Positions 13,763-23,280 of a DNA stretch of 64,000 nucleotides are shown here, piece after piece. The notes under the pieces are model-generated. The model did not search any database. It saw only the letters and a program-made list of their open reading frames with translations, and had not been told where the DNA came from. Position numbers and translations under genes: made by a program. The first letter of the stretch is position 1; every line of letters begins with the position of its first letter. Source of the stretch: Diphasiastrum complanatum (lineage: Eukaryota; Streptophyta; Lycopodiopsida; Lycopodiales; Lycopodiaceae); the NCBI GenBank assembly GCA_029204225.1, contig MU832625.1, positions 1 through 64,000 of the forward strand, written 5' to 3'.

Positions 13763-15538
13763 ATGGCTACAAGTGGAGGCTTTATGTTGGAGAGCAATAA
13801 TAGGCTTACCTCAATCAGCTATTCTACTTGGAAGGCGAGGACAGAGTCCTTATTGGAGATGAATGAGTTGATGGAGATTGTTGTAGGTTTGGAGGAGAGA
13901 CCATCAACTCAACAAGATCAAGTGAGGTATGACAAGAGAGCAAAGAAATCTCTACACATGATCAAGATGAATGTTACCAATGAACTTCTCAAGGAAGTTG
14001 GTAAGTGCACATCACCTTTGGAGGCCTGGAAAGCTTTGAAGAAACTTTATGAATCCAAGTCTACATCAAGAGTGCTTACTCTTAGGAGGCAAATCTTTCA
14101 AAGTTTGAAAAAGAAGAAATAGAGTACTCATGCTTTTGTTTTGAGGGTTAAAGCATTCAATGATGAGTTAGCATGTATTGATGAAAGCATTAAGGAGGTA
14201 GAACTTGTTCAAGTTATACTTAATGGCTTGTTGGATGATCATGCTAATCTTGTTCAAAGTTTTGATATTCAAAAGACTTTGCCAAGTATTGTGGATTTGC
14301 AAGAGATCTTGGTGAATGAGAAGTATAGGTTTCAATCAAGAGGAGGTGGATCTACATCGACATCTCATTGTGAAGAGGAGGCTATGTTCATCAAAGGCAA
14401 GTTCAAGGGCAAAGGCAAAGGCAAGTGGTCTAAAGGGCAAGATCAAGGTGAGACTTCTTCTTTTGGCAAAAAGAAAGATAAGTCTAAGATGAAATGCTTT
14501 TATTGTAGAATCAAAGGGCATTTTGCAAATGAATGTTTGAAGAAGCAAAGAGATGAAGGTAGCAAGCAAATCAACTTTACTACTAATGATGAGGATCAAG
14601 GTGGTGGTGATTCTCTTTTGATGTGTTCTTCAAATCCAATATCAAGTGAAGGTGACAAAGATTTATGGTGGATTGATAGTGGAGCTAGTTCACACATGAC
14701 TAGTCACAAGGAGTTCTTTACTTCTTTGGTCACTTATGATGGAGCCAAGAAAGCAATTCACATGGCCAATGGTGGTGAGTGTGTGATTGAAGGTATTGGT
14801 TCAATTCCTATTTGTCTCTCTACTAATAGAAAAGCAAGACTTGATGGTGTTCTTTACATTCCTTCACTTTCAAAGAATTTGCTAAGTGTTGGTCAAATGA
14901 TAGAGAAAGGATACATGGTAAAGTTTGGGGGTGATGTTTGTTTCATTACGAAGGAAGAAATCTTGTTTGCTAGGGGCAATAAACAAGGTAGACTTTTCAA
15001 GCTTGATGCTTTTGTTATGGCTAACAAAAAGGATGGAGTGGAAAAGGAGATTGGTCTCAACTTTTCAAAATTCCCTTTTAGCATCAATAAGATTGGTGGA
15101 TCTTATGCAAAGTCTAAAAAGCTTCCTTATGTTGGATCTAGGTCAAGATCTAATATGCTTCTTGGAGATGTTCATCTTTGTGCTAACTTGGCTAGTCTTG
15201 AGGATAATGATGGTGTTTCAAAGGTTCTTCATGGCAAGTGCAAGCATGCAAAAGGTAAGGAAAGAGCTAACTTCATCAATGGAGGAGAAGGTTCTTCCTT
15301 GGAAAAGATTGTTGCTAATGATTTCTTTGATCATATGGAAAAGGATGTTGCTAGGTGCATGCATGAAGGTGGTGGTTCTTCTACATTCTTTTGTTATGAT
15401 TCCAAGAAAGTCATTTTTCCCCAAGCAGAGTCACATGTCTTCATAAAGAGAGTAGATCAAATGGCTCTATCAATATACTTGGTAAGGAAGATAGTCACAA
15501 GTCAAGAAGAAGAGAAGTATGTGAAGAGTTCAAAGTAG
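13763..15538 (+). pseudogene. Element B gag-protease frame with one in-frame TAG
   Basis: One frame runs from an ATG at 13763 to a stop at 15538, interrupted only by TAG at 14120-14122. Gag opens with MATSGGFMLESNNRL, then a capsid region (YSTWKARTESLLEM, LHMIKMNVTNELL). A zinc knuckle CFYCRIKGHFANEC lies at 14495-14536 and is intact. The protease box WIDSGASSHM (catalytic Asp at 14675) is intact, followed by VLYIPSLSKNLLSVGQM. After GRLFKLDAFV (about 15014) the expected pre-integrase LWHKRLGH motif is absent. The last 170 or so codons are unlike copia polyprotein. The leader before gag is 574 nt. Apart from the TAG the gag-protease part could be translated. Confidence 0.85.
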
Positions 15539-15546
15539 GATGTACT

Positions 15547-16145
15547 TTGAATAATGTCATTGTGAATGATAGTGAGGAAGAATCATTATCATATGAGTCA
15601 TTACCTAAAACATTGAGTAGAAGTTCTTGTTTGAAAAAAGAGAGTACTTCAATCATCCTTATGTTGAAGGTACTAATCATTTTTTTCATGGCTTCTAATG
15701 TTTTTGAAGTTTCTACTTCTTATGATGCAATCATTAAGAGGGAGTCTTATGAAGGAAAGAGAAATGGAAGATTGGTTCTTGGGAAGATCCAAGGCATGGA
15801 TCTCACATCTCTTCATCAACTCAAAGGATTCTATGATTATGAATTGATCACTCATGATCAGATGGCAAAAGGTTGGTTGGAGAAGACTACATGGAGCAAA
15901 TCGAGAGGAAATTTCTTCAAGGCAAGGGAGATCTTATTGAGGTTATGGACTCAAGAGGTCTGGATTTATTAGGTTTGATACTCATCTTCACCTACTCTAC
16001 TTCATGTTGGATGGAAAGTTTGGAATCTATCTTTTGATTTATGATGGTGACATTGGTGACATTGTTTTCACTAACCTTTGTGGAAATTCAAGATCAAGCA
16101 TTGATGAGATCTTGTTGGATCTAGATCATATGTTTGAGAGGGAGT
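15547..16145 (+). pseudogene. Element B scrambled reverse transcriptase remnants
   Basis: A 141-codon ORF (15547-15972) shows no motif in its own frame. Other frames between about 15880 and 16140 show RT shards: an Asp-Tyr-Met-Glu-Gln block (the family has DIYMEQPEGF), a Tyr-Gly-Leu-Lys, then YFMLDGKFGIYLLIYDGDI and NSRSSIDEILLDLDHMFE. These align with the copia region around the catalytic YVDD. Here YVDD has become Tyr-Asp-Gly-Asp, so catalysis is impossible. Much of RT is deleted. No integrase lies between protease and these shards. Confidence 0.6.
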
Positions 16146-16915
16146 ATTTTCAGAGGTTCAAGTCTGAAGATATTCATATATTTGATATCTTTGATTATCA
16201 AGAGAAAGGTAAGCAAGTGGAAGCGACTCATTTTGCTTTAGTCACATGTTTTGGAGAATTTTCTTGTGTAGATGATGCTATGCAAGTGGATATTGGTTCT
16301 CATGGTTTTCATACTGGAAAAGCAAGTAATGGATCTGGAAAACAAATTTTGTTCCATGACTTTGATGGTCAAGAGGAAGATCAAGAGGTTGGTCTCAAAG
16401 GGCTTCAACAACACAAAAGGAAAGGTGGCAATTTGGAGCTAGTCAAGAGCATCAAAGGAAAGTCAATTGGCAAAGATGTTATGGAACTGTTTTTGCAGCT
16501 TATTGAAGACTCAAGTAAGGTCAAAGGAGCAGAAAGGAAGTGTTGTTCAAGTTTACTTTACTTGTTCTATCTCATGTTTGAGCTATTTCATGTGGATGTG
16601 TGCAAATTGTCAAGATATGGACAAACTAGTTACATTGTCTTGCAATATCTTATTGTTGGAGTTATACTAGCATTCTTGGCTGGTTTTAATGATGTAAATG
16701 AAGCTATTGGAGATTCATTATGTCACTCATTCATGGCCAAGTCATCAAGTGTTGATGATATCTTGTGGCAAGATGGAGATGGAGGCTCATTCATGGAGTT
16801 TTATGGTGGAGACATATCAAGAAAGGACAAAGTTGGAGGAGACAAGCAAGGAAATCTTCATCACTCACATTTATTGTTTGGTTGCTGTAATTTTCTAGAG
16901 ATTTTGAGAGTTTGA
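16004..16915 (+). CDS. 303-codon non-canonical ORF of element B with two hydrophobic segments
   Basis: The ORF is open from ATG 16004 to TGA 16915. Residues 1-45 overlap the RT shard (LLIYDGDI, SSIDEILLDL). Residues about 65-95 resemble the integrase-RT linker of copia (EKGKQVEATHFALVTCFGEF, where A has DKGEQ...FLTSMFDEPSCFEEAM), so domain order is scrambled. Residues about 119-172 (FDGQEEDQEV, NLELVKSIKGKS, LFLQLIEDS) are closely matched in element I at 47802-47965. Hydrophobic stretches at 181-197 and 209-229 look membrane-spanning. No RNase H is recognisable. It may be chance-open decayed sequence or a novel accessory ORF; envelope-like genes occur in this position in some plant copia elements, but I see no direct homology. 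Confidence 0.4.
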   Translation: MLDGKFGIYLLIYDGDIGDIVFTNLCGNSRSSIDEILLDLDHMFEREYFQRFKSEDIHIFDIFDYQEKGKQVEATHFALVTCFGEFSCVDDAMQVDIGSHGFHTGKASNGSGKQILFHDFDGQEEDQEVGLKGLQQHKRKGGNLELVKSIKGKSIGKDVMELFLQLIEDSSKVKGAERKCCSSLLYLFYLMFELFHVDVCKLSRYGQTSYIVLQYLIVGVILAFLAGFNDVNEAIGDSLCHSFMAKSSSVDDILWQDGDGGSFMEFYGGDISRKDKVGGDKQGNLHHSHLLFGCCNFLEILRV

Positions 16916-17144
16916 AACATGGAGGATTCATTTCATTCACATTCTATTTGGTTTTTCATGTTCTAGTTATATCTTGATGTGTAAAATTGATGTAAGAGAT
17001 AGTGAAGCATCCAATTTGGACACTATTCTCTATATCAATTATGAAAGATACTTTAGAACCTTAGAAAGAAGATCTATACTTAGGATGGAGATCATTCTAA
17101 AGTTGGATCAAAGTTCTATTGTCAAAACTATGCCAAACCTAGTT
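16916..17144 (+). other. Element B 3' untranslated stretch
   Basis: No domain recognised. A 61-codon ORF (16974-17159) runs through the polypurine tract into the LTR and is not supported. Confidence 0.5.
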
Positions 17145-17154
17145 GAAGAGGGGG
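17145..17154 (+). promoter_or_regulatory. Element B polypurine tract
   Basis: GAAGAGGGGG directly precedes the 3' LTR, the position of the plus-strand DNA primer. Confidence 0.9.
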
Positions 17155-17809
17155 TGTGAGAGATTTCAACTAGTTTAGTCTAGTTTAGTCATATTTTGGT
17201 AAATTGTCAATAAGAGGCCAAAACTCATTTTAGACTTAGAGATAATATTTTTGAAGTTATATTAGTTAAAAATACATTCAATAAACACTTTTGGAAAGTG
17301 TGGGAAAGTTGGTAGTCGAGTTTGAGAGAGATTCAAGTTTGAACTTTGGGTACATTGAATCTAGACCCAAAAATAGTAGGGTTTACATTTTGGAGAGAAA
17401 GCCAAGTGGCCAAATAGGGTTTGAAAACTCTATAAAAGGATGTAACTCGTGAAGAGACACATCTTCTCTCTTCTATCTCTCATTTCATCATTATAAATGG
17501 TTCTCTTTGGGTTCTACTACTCATTGGTGCACTATCTTGGTGTTATCTTGCAATTCTATGTGTAGAATGATCATTTATTGTTATTTTTGGTTCCACACGT
17601 GTGAAATATAGTAGGGTACTGTAATTGTACGGACAACAAACATATTTTATGTTTTGGTTCATGTTTGATCAATATCGTTTTAGAGTTTGCATCTCATTTT
17701 GTATGTAGATGTTGATTTTTCTACATTGGCAGGATTGGTGGTTTGCTCCTTATTGTAGCGAAAGATTTGGGACATGGATTGGTTCTTGAATGATCTGAAA
17801 TCCTTCACA
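17155..17809 (+). repeat. Element B 3' LTR (655 bp)
   Basis: Same ends as the 5' LTR, with the TATA box at 17431-17439 and CACACGTGTG at 17594-17603. About 29 differences from the 5' copy were counted by eye. Confidence 0.95.
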
Positions 17810-18660
17810 CAAGCTTCCATGTATGATTCTCCATAAGAGCATCATACTCCTTTTGCATGGCATCCCTCCATTCTTGTGACTCCATAGCTTCTTCAAAGCA
17901 ACTTGGCTCATCAAACATAGAAGTTAGAAAAGTGTAAGAGGTAGGTGAATGTAGATCTTCCCTTTGTTCACCTTTGTCAACATATTTGAGCCTTGAGGGC
18001 TCAGCCTTCCTTCTTGTAGATTTCCTTGGAGTCCTCGGATCTTGAGATGGATCTTCAAGATCTTGATCACATGTAGGCTCCTCCTCAAATCTTACAAGAT
18101 CCTTGACATAAGATGGATTAGAAGCTTTCCCATTCAACTTGTAGTAGTTACCTTCATCAAAAGTAACATCTCTACTCACTAAAATATTTCTAGTGATTGG
18201 ATTATAGACTCTATATCCTTTGCTATTTTCAACATAACCAACAAAGATCCTCTTTATAGAAGTAGGATCATCCTTTTTTCTTGTATCTAATGCTTGAAAA
18301 ACATAGCAAGTAGATCCGAAAATTCTTAGATCTTTAAGATTCAACTTTTTACAAAATAGAGCCTCATAAGATGTTATGCCTCCAATGGGCTTACATGGCA
18401 ATCTATTACACAAATAAGTTGCACAAATAATAGCCTCTCCCCAAAAGGAGTTAGGTAGAGATGCATCTAACCTTAAAGCCTTAGCACACTCACAAAGTGT
18501 TCTATTCATCCTCTGGCTATACCATTTTGTTGAGGACTATAAGTACATGTAAGCTCTCTTTTAATGCCATTGGATTTACAAAACTCTATCATCTTGGTGG
18601 AGATATACTCTCCACCATTATCACTCCTCAATACTTTAATCTAGCATCAATTTGATTTCC
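17810..18660 (-). pseudogene. Element A integrase end, linker and start of reverse transcriptase
   Basis: The ORF 17805-18509 (minus) begins inside integrase with MNRTLCECAKALRLDA and continues SFWGEAIICATYLCNRLP, DLRIFGSTCYVFQALDTRKK, IFVGYVENSKGYRVYNP and VSRDVTFDEG. The Ser/Arg-rich linker has TRRKAEPSRLKYVDKGE and the RT entry has DEPSCFEEAMESQEWRDAM and ENHTWKLV. Between 18510 and 18660 other frames hold SDNGGEYIS and QQNGIARG followed by a stop. The third catalytic residue, normally in GVAERKNR, is destroyed by a frameshift. The left end is the exact insertion point of element B. Confidence 0.88.
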
Positions 18661-18662
18661 AA

Positions 18663-19530
18663 CTAGAGTTTTGAACTTAACAAAAGCTTCAAACACTTTA
18701 CTTTGGAATCCAAAAGTTCAATCCAAGTGTATCTAGAGTAATCATCAATATAATATACATACATAGATGCACCTCCATTAGATTCTTGAAAAAAAGAGTG
18801 CACGTCACTATGAATAAGATCTAATGCTTTTGTAGATCTAGTGGAAGAGATATCAAAAGGTAGCTTGTGTGCCTTTGAGAGGCTACAAGCTTCACATCTT
18901 TTTCCACACTTTGAGAGTGTCTTTGGAAGGCTAAGAGCAAGATTCTTGGTGCATAGCATCTCCATAGATTTGAAGTTGGAGTGGCCCAACCTCTTATGCC
19001 AAAGCTCCACTTGATTGAGCTCCTCCTTCACCATGTTCACATTAGCATCTAGCTTAAAAAGTGTTCCTTGCTTGAATCCCTTTACAATGCAAGTATTATT
19101 CATCATTATGGAGCAAACACCTTGCTTAAAATGGACATCTAAGCCATCATCCATCAATTGTCCTACACTTAACAAATTCTTAGTGAGTGTAGGAACATAG
19201 AGTACATTATCAAAATCTACTCTTTTAGAGGATCCAAGACTTAAGGGAATAGTTCCCACTCTGTCTATTCTACATTCTTGATCACTTGTTGTTAGAATAG
19301 ACTTTTTACAACCTACAAAAGGTACAAGAGTTGAGAAAAAATCCTTTTGGAATGTCATGTGGGAACTAGCCCCACTATCAATCCACCATGTGTCATTGGA
19401 GTAGCTCTTGGATGTTGATGTAGAAGCCATCAAGGATGAATCCACTTCATCCTCATCTTCCTCAAGAGTGAGGTTGCCTTGTTTGCTCTCTCCTTGTGCA
19501 TTCTTTTTCTTGTAACACTCGGCTGCACAT
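18663..19530 (-). pseudogene. Element A gag end, protease and integrase N-terminus
   Basis: From right to left: an acidic gag tail (CYKKKNAQGESKQGNLTLEE), then the protease box WWIDSGASSHM, VLYVPTLTKNLLSVGQLMDD, GTLFKLDANV, and the integrase zinc-binding region (VELWHKRLGHSNFKSMEML ... CGKRCEACSLSKAHKLPF). The first catalytic Asp is in DLIHSDVHSF and YYIDDYSRYTWI follows. All motifs here are intact apart from the frame loss near 18700. The right end at about 19530 is the junction with the 3.8-kb insert inside gag. Confidence 0.88.
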
Positions 19531-19534
19531 TAGA

Positions 19535-19559
19535 GGAGTTCTCAATATTAAAAAGACCC
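19535..19559 (+). repeat. Inverted-repeat end (left)
   Basis: 25 bp, 24 identical to the reverse complement of 23281-23305. On the plus strand it reads GVLNIKKT, the same peptide that the right copy gives on the minus strand within the gag frame of A. Confidence 0.85.
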
Positions 19560-19993
19560 TTTGTAAAGATACTTTTATTTTTTTTCTTTAGTTTCGACCG
19601 TCACTAGGCCCAATCAAAATGCACAGATTTGAAATCTACGTAACGTAGTTCAAATTAACTAAAAAATAAAAATAGAATATAGAAAACTCTGAAATTTGTG
19701 TCGGGGCAGCATGGACGTATCCCATTGGTTTCTTTTTCCTGCCCGACACCTGCTAATATGCCCGACGTCAATATCTCAAGTTAAATTTACTTTACTATGC
19801 TGGTTAGTATAATGAAATTTTCTAACTATACTAGTTACAGTTATAGAAATGTAGTATGTATAGTTACATAAAATATGGTATACGTAGTAACTGTGACTAT
19901 GTTGGCATTCACATTAGATTAAATGTGATACAAAAAATTAAAATCAAGTAACATATCAGAGAGATTTTTGGCGTCCAAGCTTTGAAAATAGCA
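19560..19993. other. Upstream region of the two-exon gene model
   Basis: AT-rich non-coding sequence. No clear TATA box could be chosen. It contains two copies of GCCCGAC (about 19741 and 19759) and short repeats around GTTACAGTTATAG and GTTACATAA. It may hold the promoter of the gene that follows. Confidence 0.35.
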
Positions 19994-21107
19994 ATGGCAA
20001 GGAGACCCAGATCTACAATCGATTCTATGATTCTTTACAATGAGAAAGATGAAGCTGATAACTGGAAGCCAACAAAATATATGAAGAACTCATGGGTATT
20101 GCTGCATCCATCATCAAAGGGCAATTTTCGACAAAAGAAAAGAGCAAAAATGACTTACAAATCTTATTGGAAAGCAAAAATTTTGGAGTTTAAGACTACC
20201 CCGGGAGGTCAATCTATATCAGAATCTTAGTGCAACATGTATATATGCATTCAGAAATCAAAGTACATGATATCAATCCTCAAGATCATCAAAAATGTAA
20301 TTGTAAGTATATCAAAACATATGCACTATACAGCAATCATAGGTGATTTACTTTATTGATGCTCTTCAGATTATGATTTAAATGCTTCAACATTGTTTTT
20401 TTCTTTCAGATTTATATCCATCATGCATAAGTGAATGGGAGCCCGCACAATCACTTGCAGGAACATTAGACGTAATTCACTCTGATGTTGAAAAGCTACA
20501 ATACAAAGGAAGAAGTCCAAAGGAACTTACAGATTGTGGTATCTATTTTTATGAATCTTTATATACGCCACAAACAGATGGAGGTTTTGGCAAGCTCGAA
20601 GCAATTCCATTGCCTAGTTTTCAGAGTGATGAGTGGCCTACTCCTAACAGCATTGTTTTTGAATCCTTGAGATGCAAGCTACTCATTGATATTAAAAATG
20701 CTATGAAGATAAGCACAGGCTCCAAAATTGTTCACCTAAGTTGGTTTATCTCATTACATACATTTGTTGATTTTTTCTCGAGTGCTAGTGTTCGTAGGAC
20801 ACCAACTTTATTTTTTTGCAAGGATTTATCAGATGAGACTTTGTTAGATCTCGTGGATCAAGGCTGGGATAGTAAGACAAATAATGACATAGAATGCAAG
20901 ATTAAAAAGTCCTCAATGATCTTTCGTTATCATATCGAAAAGCAAATGTTCAGTCTCACATTTAGGTACCAGAGATACAAGAAAATTGAAGGTACATGGC
21001 TACCACTGGATCAAGACTTTGAACTAAACGGTCACACAAACCGAATGGAGATAAGCATTATCTACAATGAGGAATATTTGACTATGGTTGAGGTGGAAGA
21101 GCACTAG
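19994..21107 (+). CDS. Two-exon gene model, 303 codons, unknown function
   Basis: Exon 1 is 19994-20207, starting at ATG after TAGCA. Exon 2 is 20410-21107, ending TAG. The donor GAG|GTCAAT at 20208 and the acceptor TTTTTTCTTTCAG|AT at 20409 fit plant introns, and the phases agree: one base from exon 1 completes the first codon of exon 2. The 202-nt intron is U-rich and has stops in this frame. The protein is basic at the start (MARRPRSTIDS, NWKPTKYMKNSWVLLHP, RQKKRAKMTYKSYWKAKIL). Exon 2 is acidic/aromatic (SEWEPAQSLAGTL, CGIYFYESLYTP, LVDQGWDSKTNN, EGTWLPLDQDFELNG). No retroelement or transposase motif, signal peptide or clear membrane segment is seen. I do not recognise the family. Possible polyadenylation signals AATAAA lie near 21228 and 21413. 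Confidence 0.55.
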
Positions 21108-21520
21108 AAGCTTGATTTTATCAGAACAGAGCTCATGTTATTACAAACCAATCTACCAACATATTTCAGATTTATCATCAACGGAAGAGTCGTAAGTACT
21201 TTATGTTTATTGCCATTTCAAAATAGAACAAATAAATAGAAAATGTCATCATTTACAATTGCACATTCACTAATATTTGCCATGTCACAGATGCGAAAAA
21301 GACAGTAGCTGATAAGGTGCTGCAAAGATCTACCTACAACAATCACCATTATGGGAGAACAATAGTTTCAAATAAACTTTAGTAAAAATATGTGTATACA
21401 CCCTTTCATTCAATAAATGAAAGCCCAATTTGGGCATCTATACATGTATTTTGTGCTCCCAAATTGATAAACTGGAGCAGCATTTGATATATCAATGTAT
21501 ATTTTTCTATGAAGTCTAAG
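21108..21520. other. Downstream region of the two-exon gene
   Basis: Non-coding, AT-rich. AATAAATAG near 21230 and CAATAAATGAAAG near 21412 could serve as polyadenylation signals. Nothing else recognised. Confidence 0.4.
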
Positions 21521-21792
21521 TTAGAATTAAAGTTAGAATCATTGTGTTACTGTACTGTGGGTCCTATCAGTGGATAAGGATCAGTTGGCCTCGTCACGAG
21601 GCAAGTCGACGGGACACGCGTCCCGCCAACGGCAACCTGGGTCATGCATGGGTTGCCTGAGTGAACAACTATATGTACAGTGTAATTTTATTTTGAGAAA
21701 TACAGTTGCTATGTGAGATTGCTGAGGAGAGTGATTTTCTGTCTGTGTTACTGTGTAGCATGATCTGTGTTTCTGTGCAAAGCAAATTCTAA
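21521..21792 (+). repeat. Miniature copia 5' LTR
   Basis: Begins TTAGAATTAAAGTTAGAATC and ends GCAAAGCAAATTCTAA, two bases before the primer-binding site. It carries a GC-rich patch around GGGACACGCGTCCCGCC, itself a short palindrome. Confidence 0.88.
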
Positions 21793-21794
21793 GT

Positions 21795-21807
21795 TGGTAT
21801 CAGAGTC
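21795..21807 (+). promoter_or_regulatory. Miniature copia primer-binding site
   Basis: TGGTATCAGAGTC follows the 5' LTR. It matches the Met-tRNA type site with one changed base near its 3' end. Confidence 0.85.
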
Positions 21808-22173
21808 GTACAAGGAGTGTACACAGTACAATGTCGCCGTTGAAGAGAGCTTCGAGAGAACTGTCTTCTGAGAGTTCGGGGTTTTACGGCGGGTTGAAGA
21901 CAAAAAGAGAAGCACTGGTGCACGGTTTCTAATTTATAGAGGCTTGTTAAGCTCAGCAGAGGGATTATTAGCCTGTGCATAGCATCAGACAGGGAAAAAT
22001 TTGGTGAAAAATTGACAATTTTGAAGCCAACTGAAAATTGAAACCGGACTTGGGATTACGATTTTTATACATAACTGGTGATTTCTTCGCTGTTTGTGCA
22101 CCGTTTTGGATGTCGTAAGGACAGGAAGGAAGCTAATCACACTGTCAATCAGCCATGAGAGATTCTGAGGTTT

Positions 22174-22611
22174 ATGTCAGAGATTTGTCTCCAGACAGTT
22201 AGCCTAGCAGATTTGTGTTGTGGTAATTGCTTTTCCTGGTCTAGTAAGAAGCAAAGTACAATTGCTCTTTCCACCACAGAAGCAGAGTATAAGGCAATGT
22301 GTAGTGCTGCACAAGAAGCCATATGGTTGAGACAGATCTTGGAAGAAATTGGCATGAAGTAGAAAAATCTCACGACTTTACATAGCGACAGTCAGAGTGG
22401 CATTCAGCTAGCAAAGAATCCAGTGTTCCATGCGAGAACTAAACACATTGAGATTCAATATCACTTCATATGTGAGAGGCTGCTGAGTCGTGAAATTCAT
22501 GTTGTTCATTGTAGCACAGAAGAACAACTAGCTGATATTTTCACTAAGCCACTTACTGGAGAAAAGTTTGATAAGTTTAGATCAAAATTTTCTGTATTTA
22601 AAGTTTGTTGA
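22174..22611 (+). pseudogene. Miniature copia RNase H C-terminal half
   Basis: WSSKKQSTIALSTTEAEYKA (RNase H with its conserved Glu) is followed by EAIWLRQILEEIGMK, one stop at about 22361, HSDSQSGIQLAKNPVFHART, KHIEIQYHFI and TEEQLADIFTKPL. Apart from that stop the frame runs to the end of the element's polyprotein. Nothing upstream of RNase H remains. Confidence 0.88.
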
Positions 22612-22666
22612 CTTTAAAGCTATGTATATGACTGTATAAAAAGTGACTCTACTTTAAGGGAGAGAG

Positions 22667-22938
22667 CTAGAATTAAAGTTAGAATCACTGTGTTATCGTA
22701 TTGTGGGTCCTATCAGTGGATAAGGATCAGTTGGCCTCGCCACGAGGCAAGTCGATGGGACACGCGTCCCGCCAATGGCAACCTGGGTCATGCATGGGTT
22801 GCCTGAGTGAACAACTATATGTACAGTGTAATTTCATTTTGAGAAATACAGTTGCTATGTGAGCTTGCTGAGGAGAGTGATTTTCTATCTGTGTTACTGT
22901 GTAGCATGATCTGTGTTCCTGTGCAAAGCAAATTCTAA
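22667..22938 (+). repeat. Miniature copia 3' LTR
   Basis: Copy of 21521-21792. It begins CTAGAATTAAAG after the purine tract at 22656-22666 and ends AATTCTAA. Confidence 0.88.
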
Positions 22939-23280
22939 GTATTTTTTTATTCCAATATGTAGTTGGCGCTCATATTTCCATTCTCGTGGAAGGAATGCAT
23001 ATGTAAACATTTTGCAATTTTTTCTGATTCGAATTTGGGGATGGCGGTCATATTCTAGATCCAGTGAAAATATTGCCCTTTTTGTAACCAATGGAGGGAA
23101 TATTTTTGAGTTTAGTCAAGTTATACTGCAAACTATTAACAGTTCTTAACTATGACTATAGACACTGTGGTTAGATCATTGGGAGATGGGGAGGCCTTGG
23201 GAGTGGTGTGGGCAAGCAAATAAACGATATTGTTTTATTTATTTTGATATTTTTGTATATCCTGCATGGCATTCCTTAAT
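22939..23280. other. Right part of the insert, no gene seen
   Basis: AT-rich sequence between the miniature copia and the right inverted repeat. ORFs on both strands (22913-23149, 22894-23091, 23186-23383) overlap one another and carry no known motif. Confidence 0.4.

Larger units (their letters stand above)
12535..17809 (+). mobile_element. Ty1/copia-derived element B, complete LTR to LTR, non-autonomous
   Basis: Both LTRs start TGTGAGAG and end CCTTCACA. The element is flanked by a perfect 5-bp target duplication CAAGC (12530-12534 and 17810-17814). A primer-binding site and a polypurine tract sit in the right places. The interior keeps gag and protease but has no integrase. Reverse transcriptase survives only as scrambled shards, and a long non-canonical ORF precedes the 3' LTR. 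The LTRs differ at roughly 29 of 655 positions (about 95-96% identical), so insertion is fairly old but younger than element A, which it splits. Confidence 0.95.
21521..22938 (+). mobile_element. Miniature Ty1/copia derivative with two LTRs
   Basis: Direct repeats of 272 bp (21521-21792 and 22667-22938) flank an 874-bp interior. The interior keeps only a primer-binding site (TGGTATCAGAGTC at 21795), a leader and the RNase H end; gag, protease, integrase and reverse transcriptase are deleted. AAGGGAGAGAG before the second LTR is the polypurine tract. The LTRs differ at roughly 12 positions (about 96% identical). Their ends are TTAGAATT and AATTCTAA rather than TG and CA. The flanks (CTAAG on the left, GTATT on the right) do not match as a target duplication. 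Confidence 0.88.

Noticed and set aside
14925-15446. 173-codon ORF overlapping the B gag-protease frame
   Set aside because: It is an alternative frame of the clearly coding gag-protease ORF and shows no motif.
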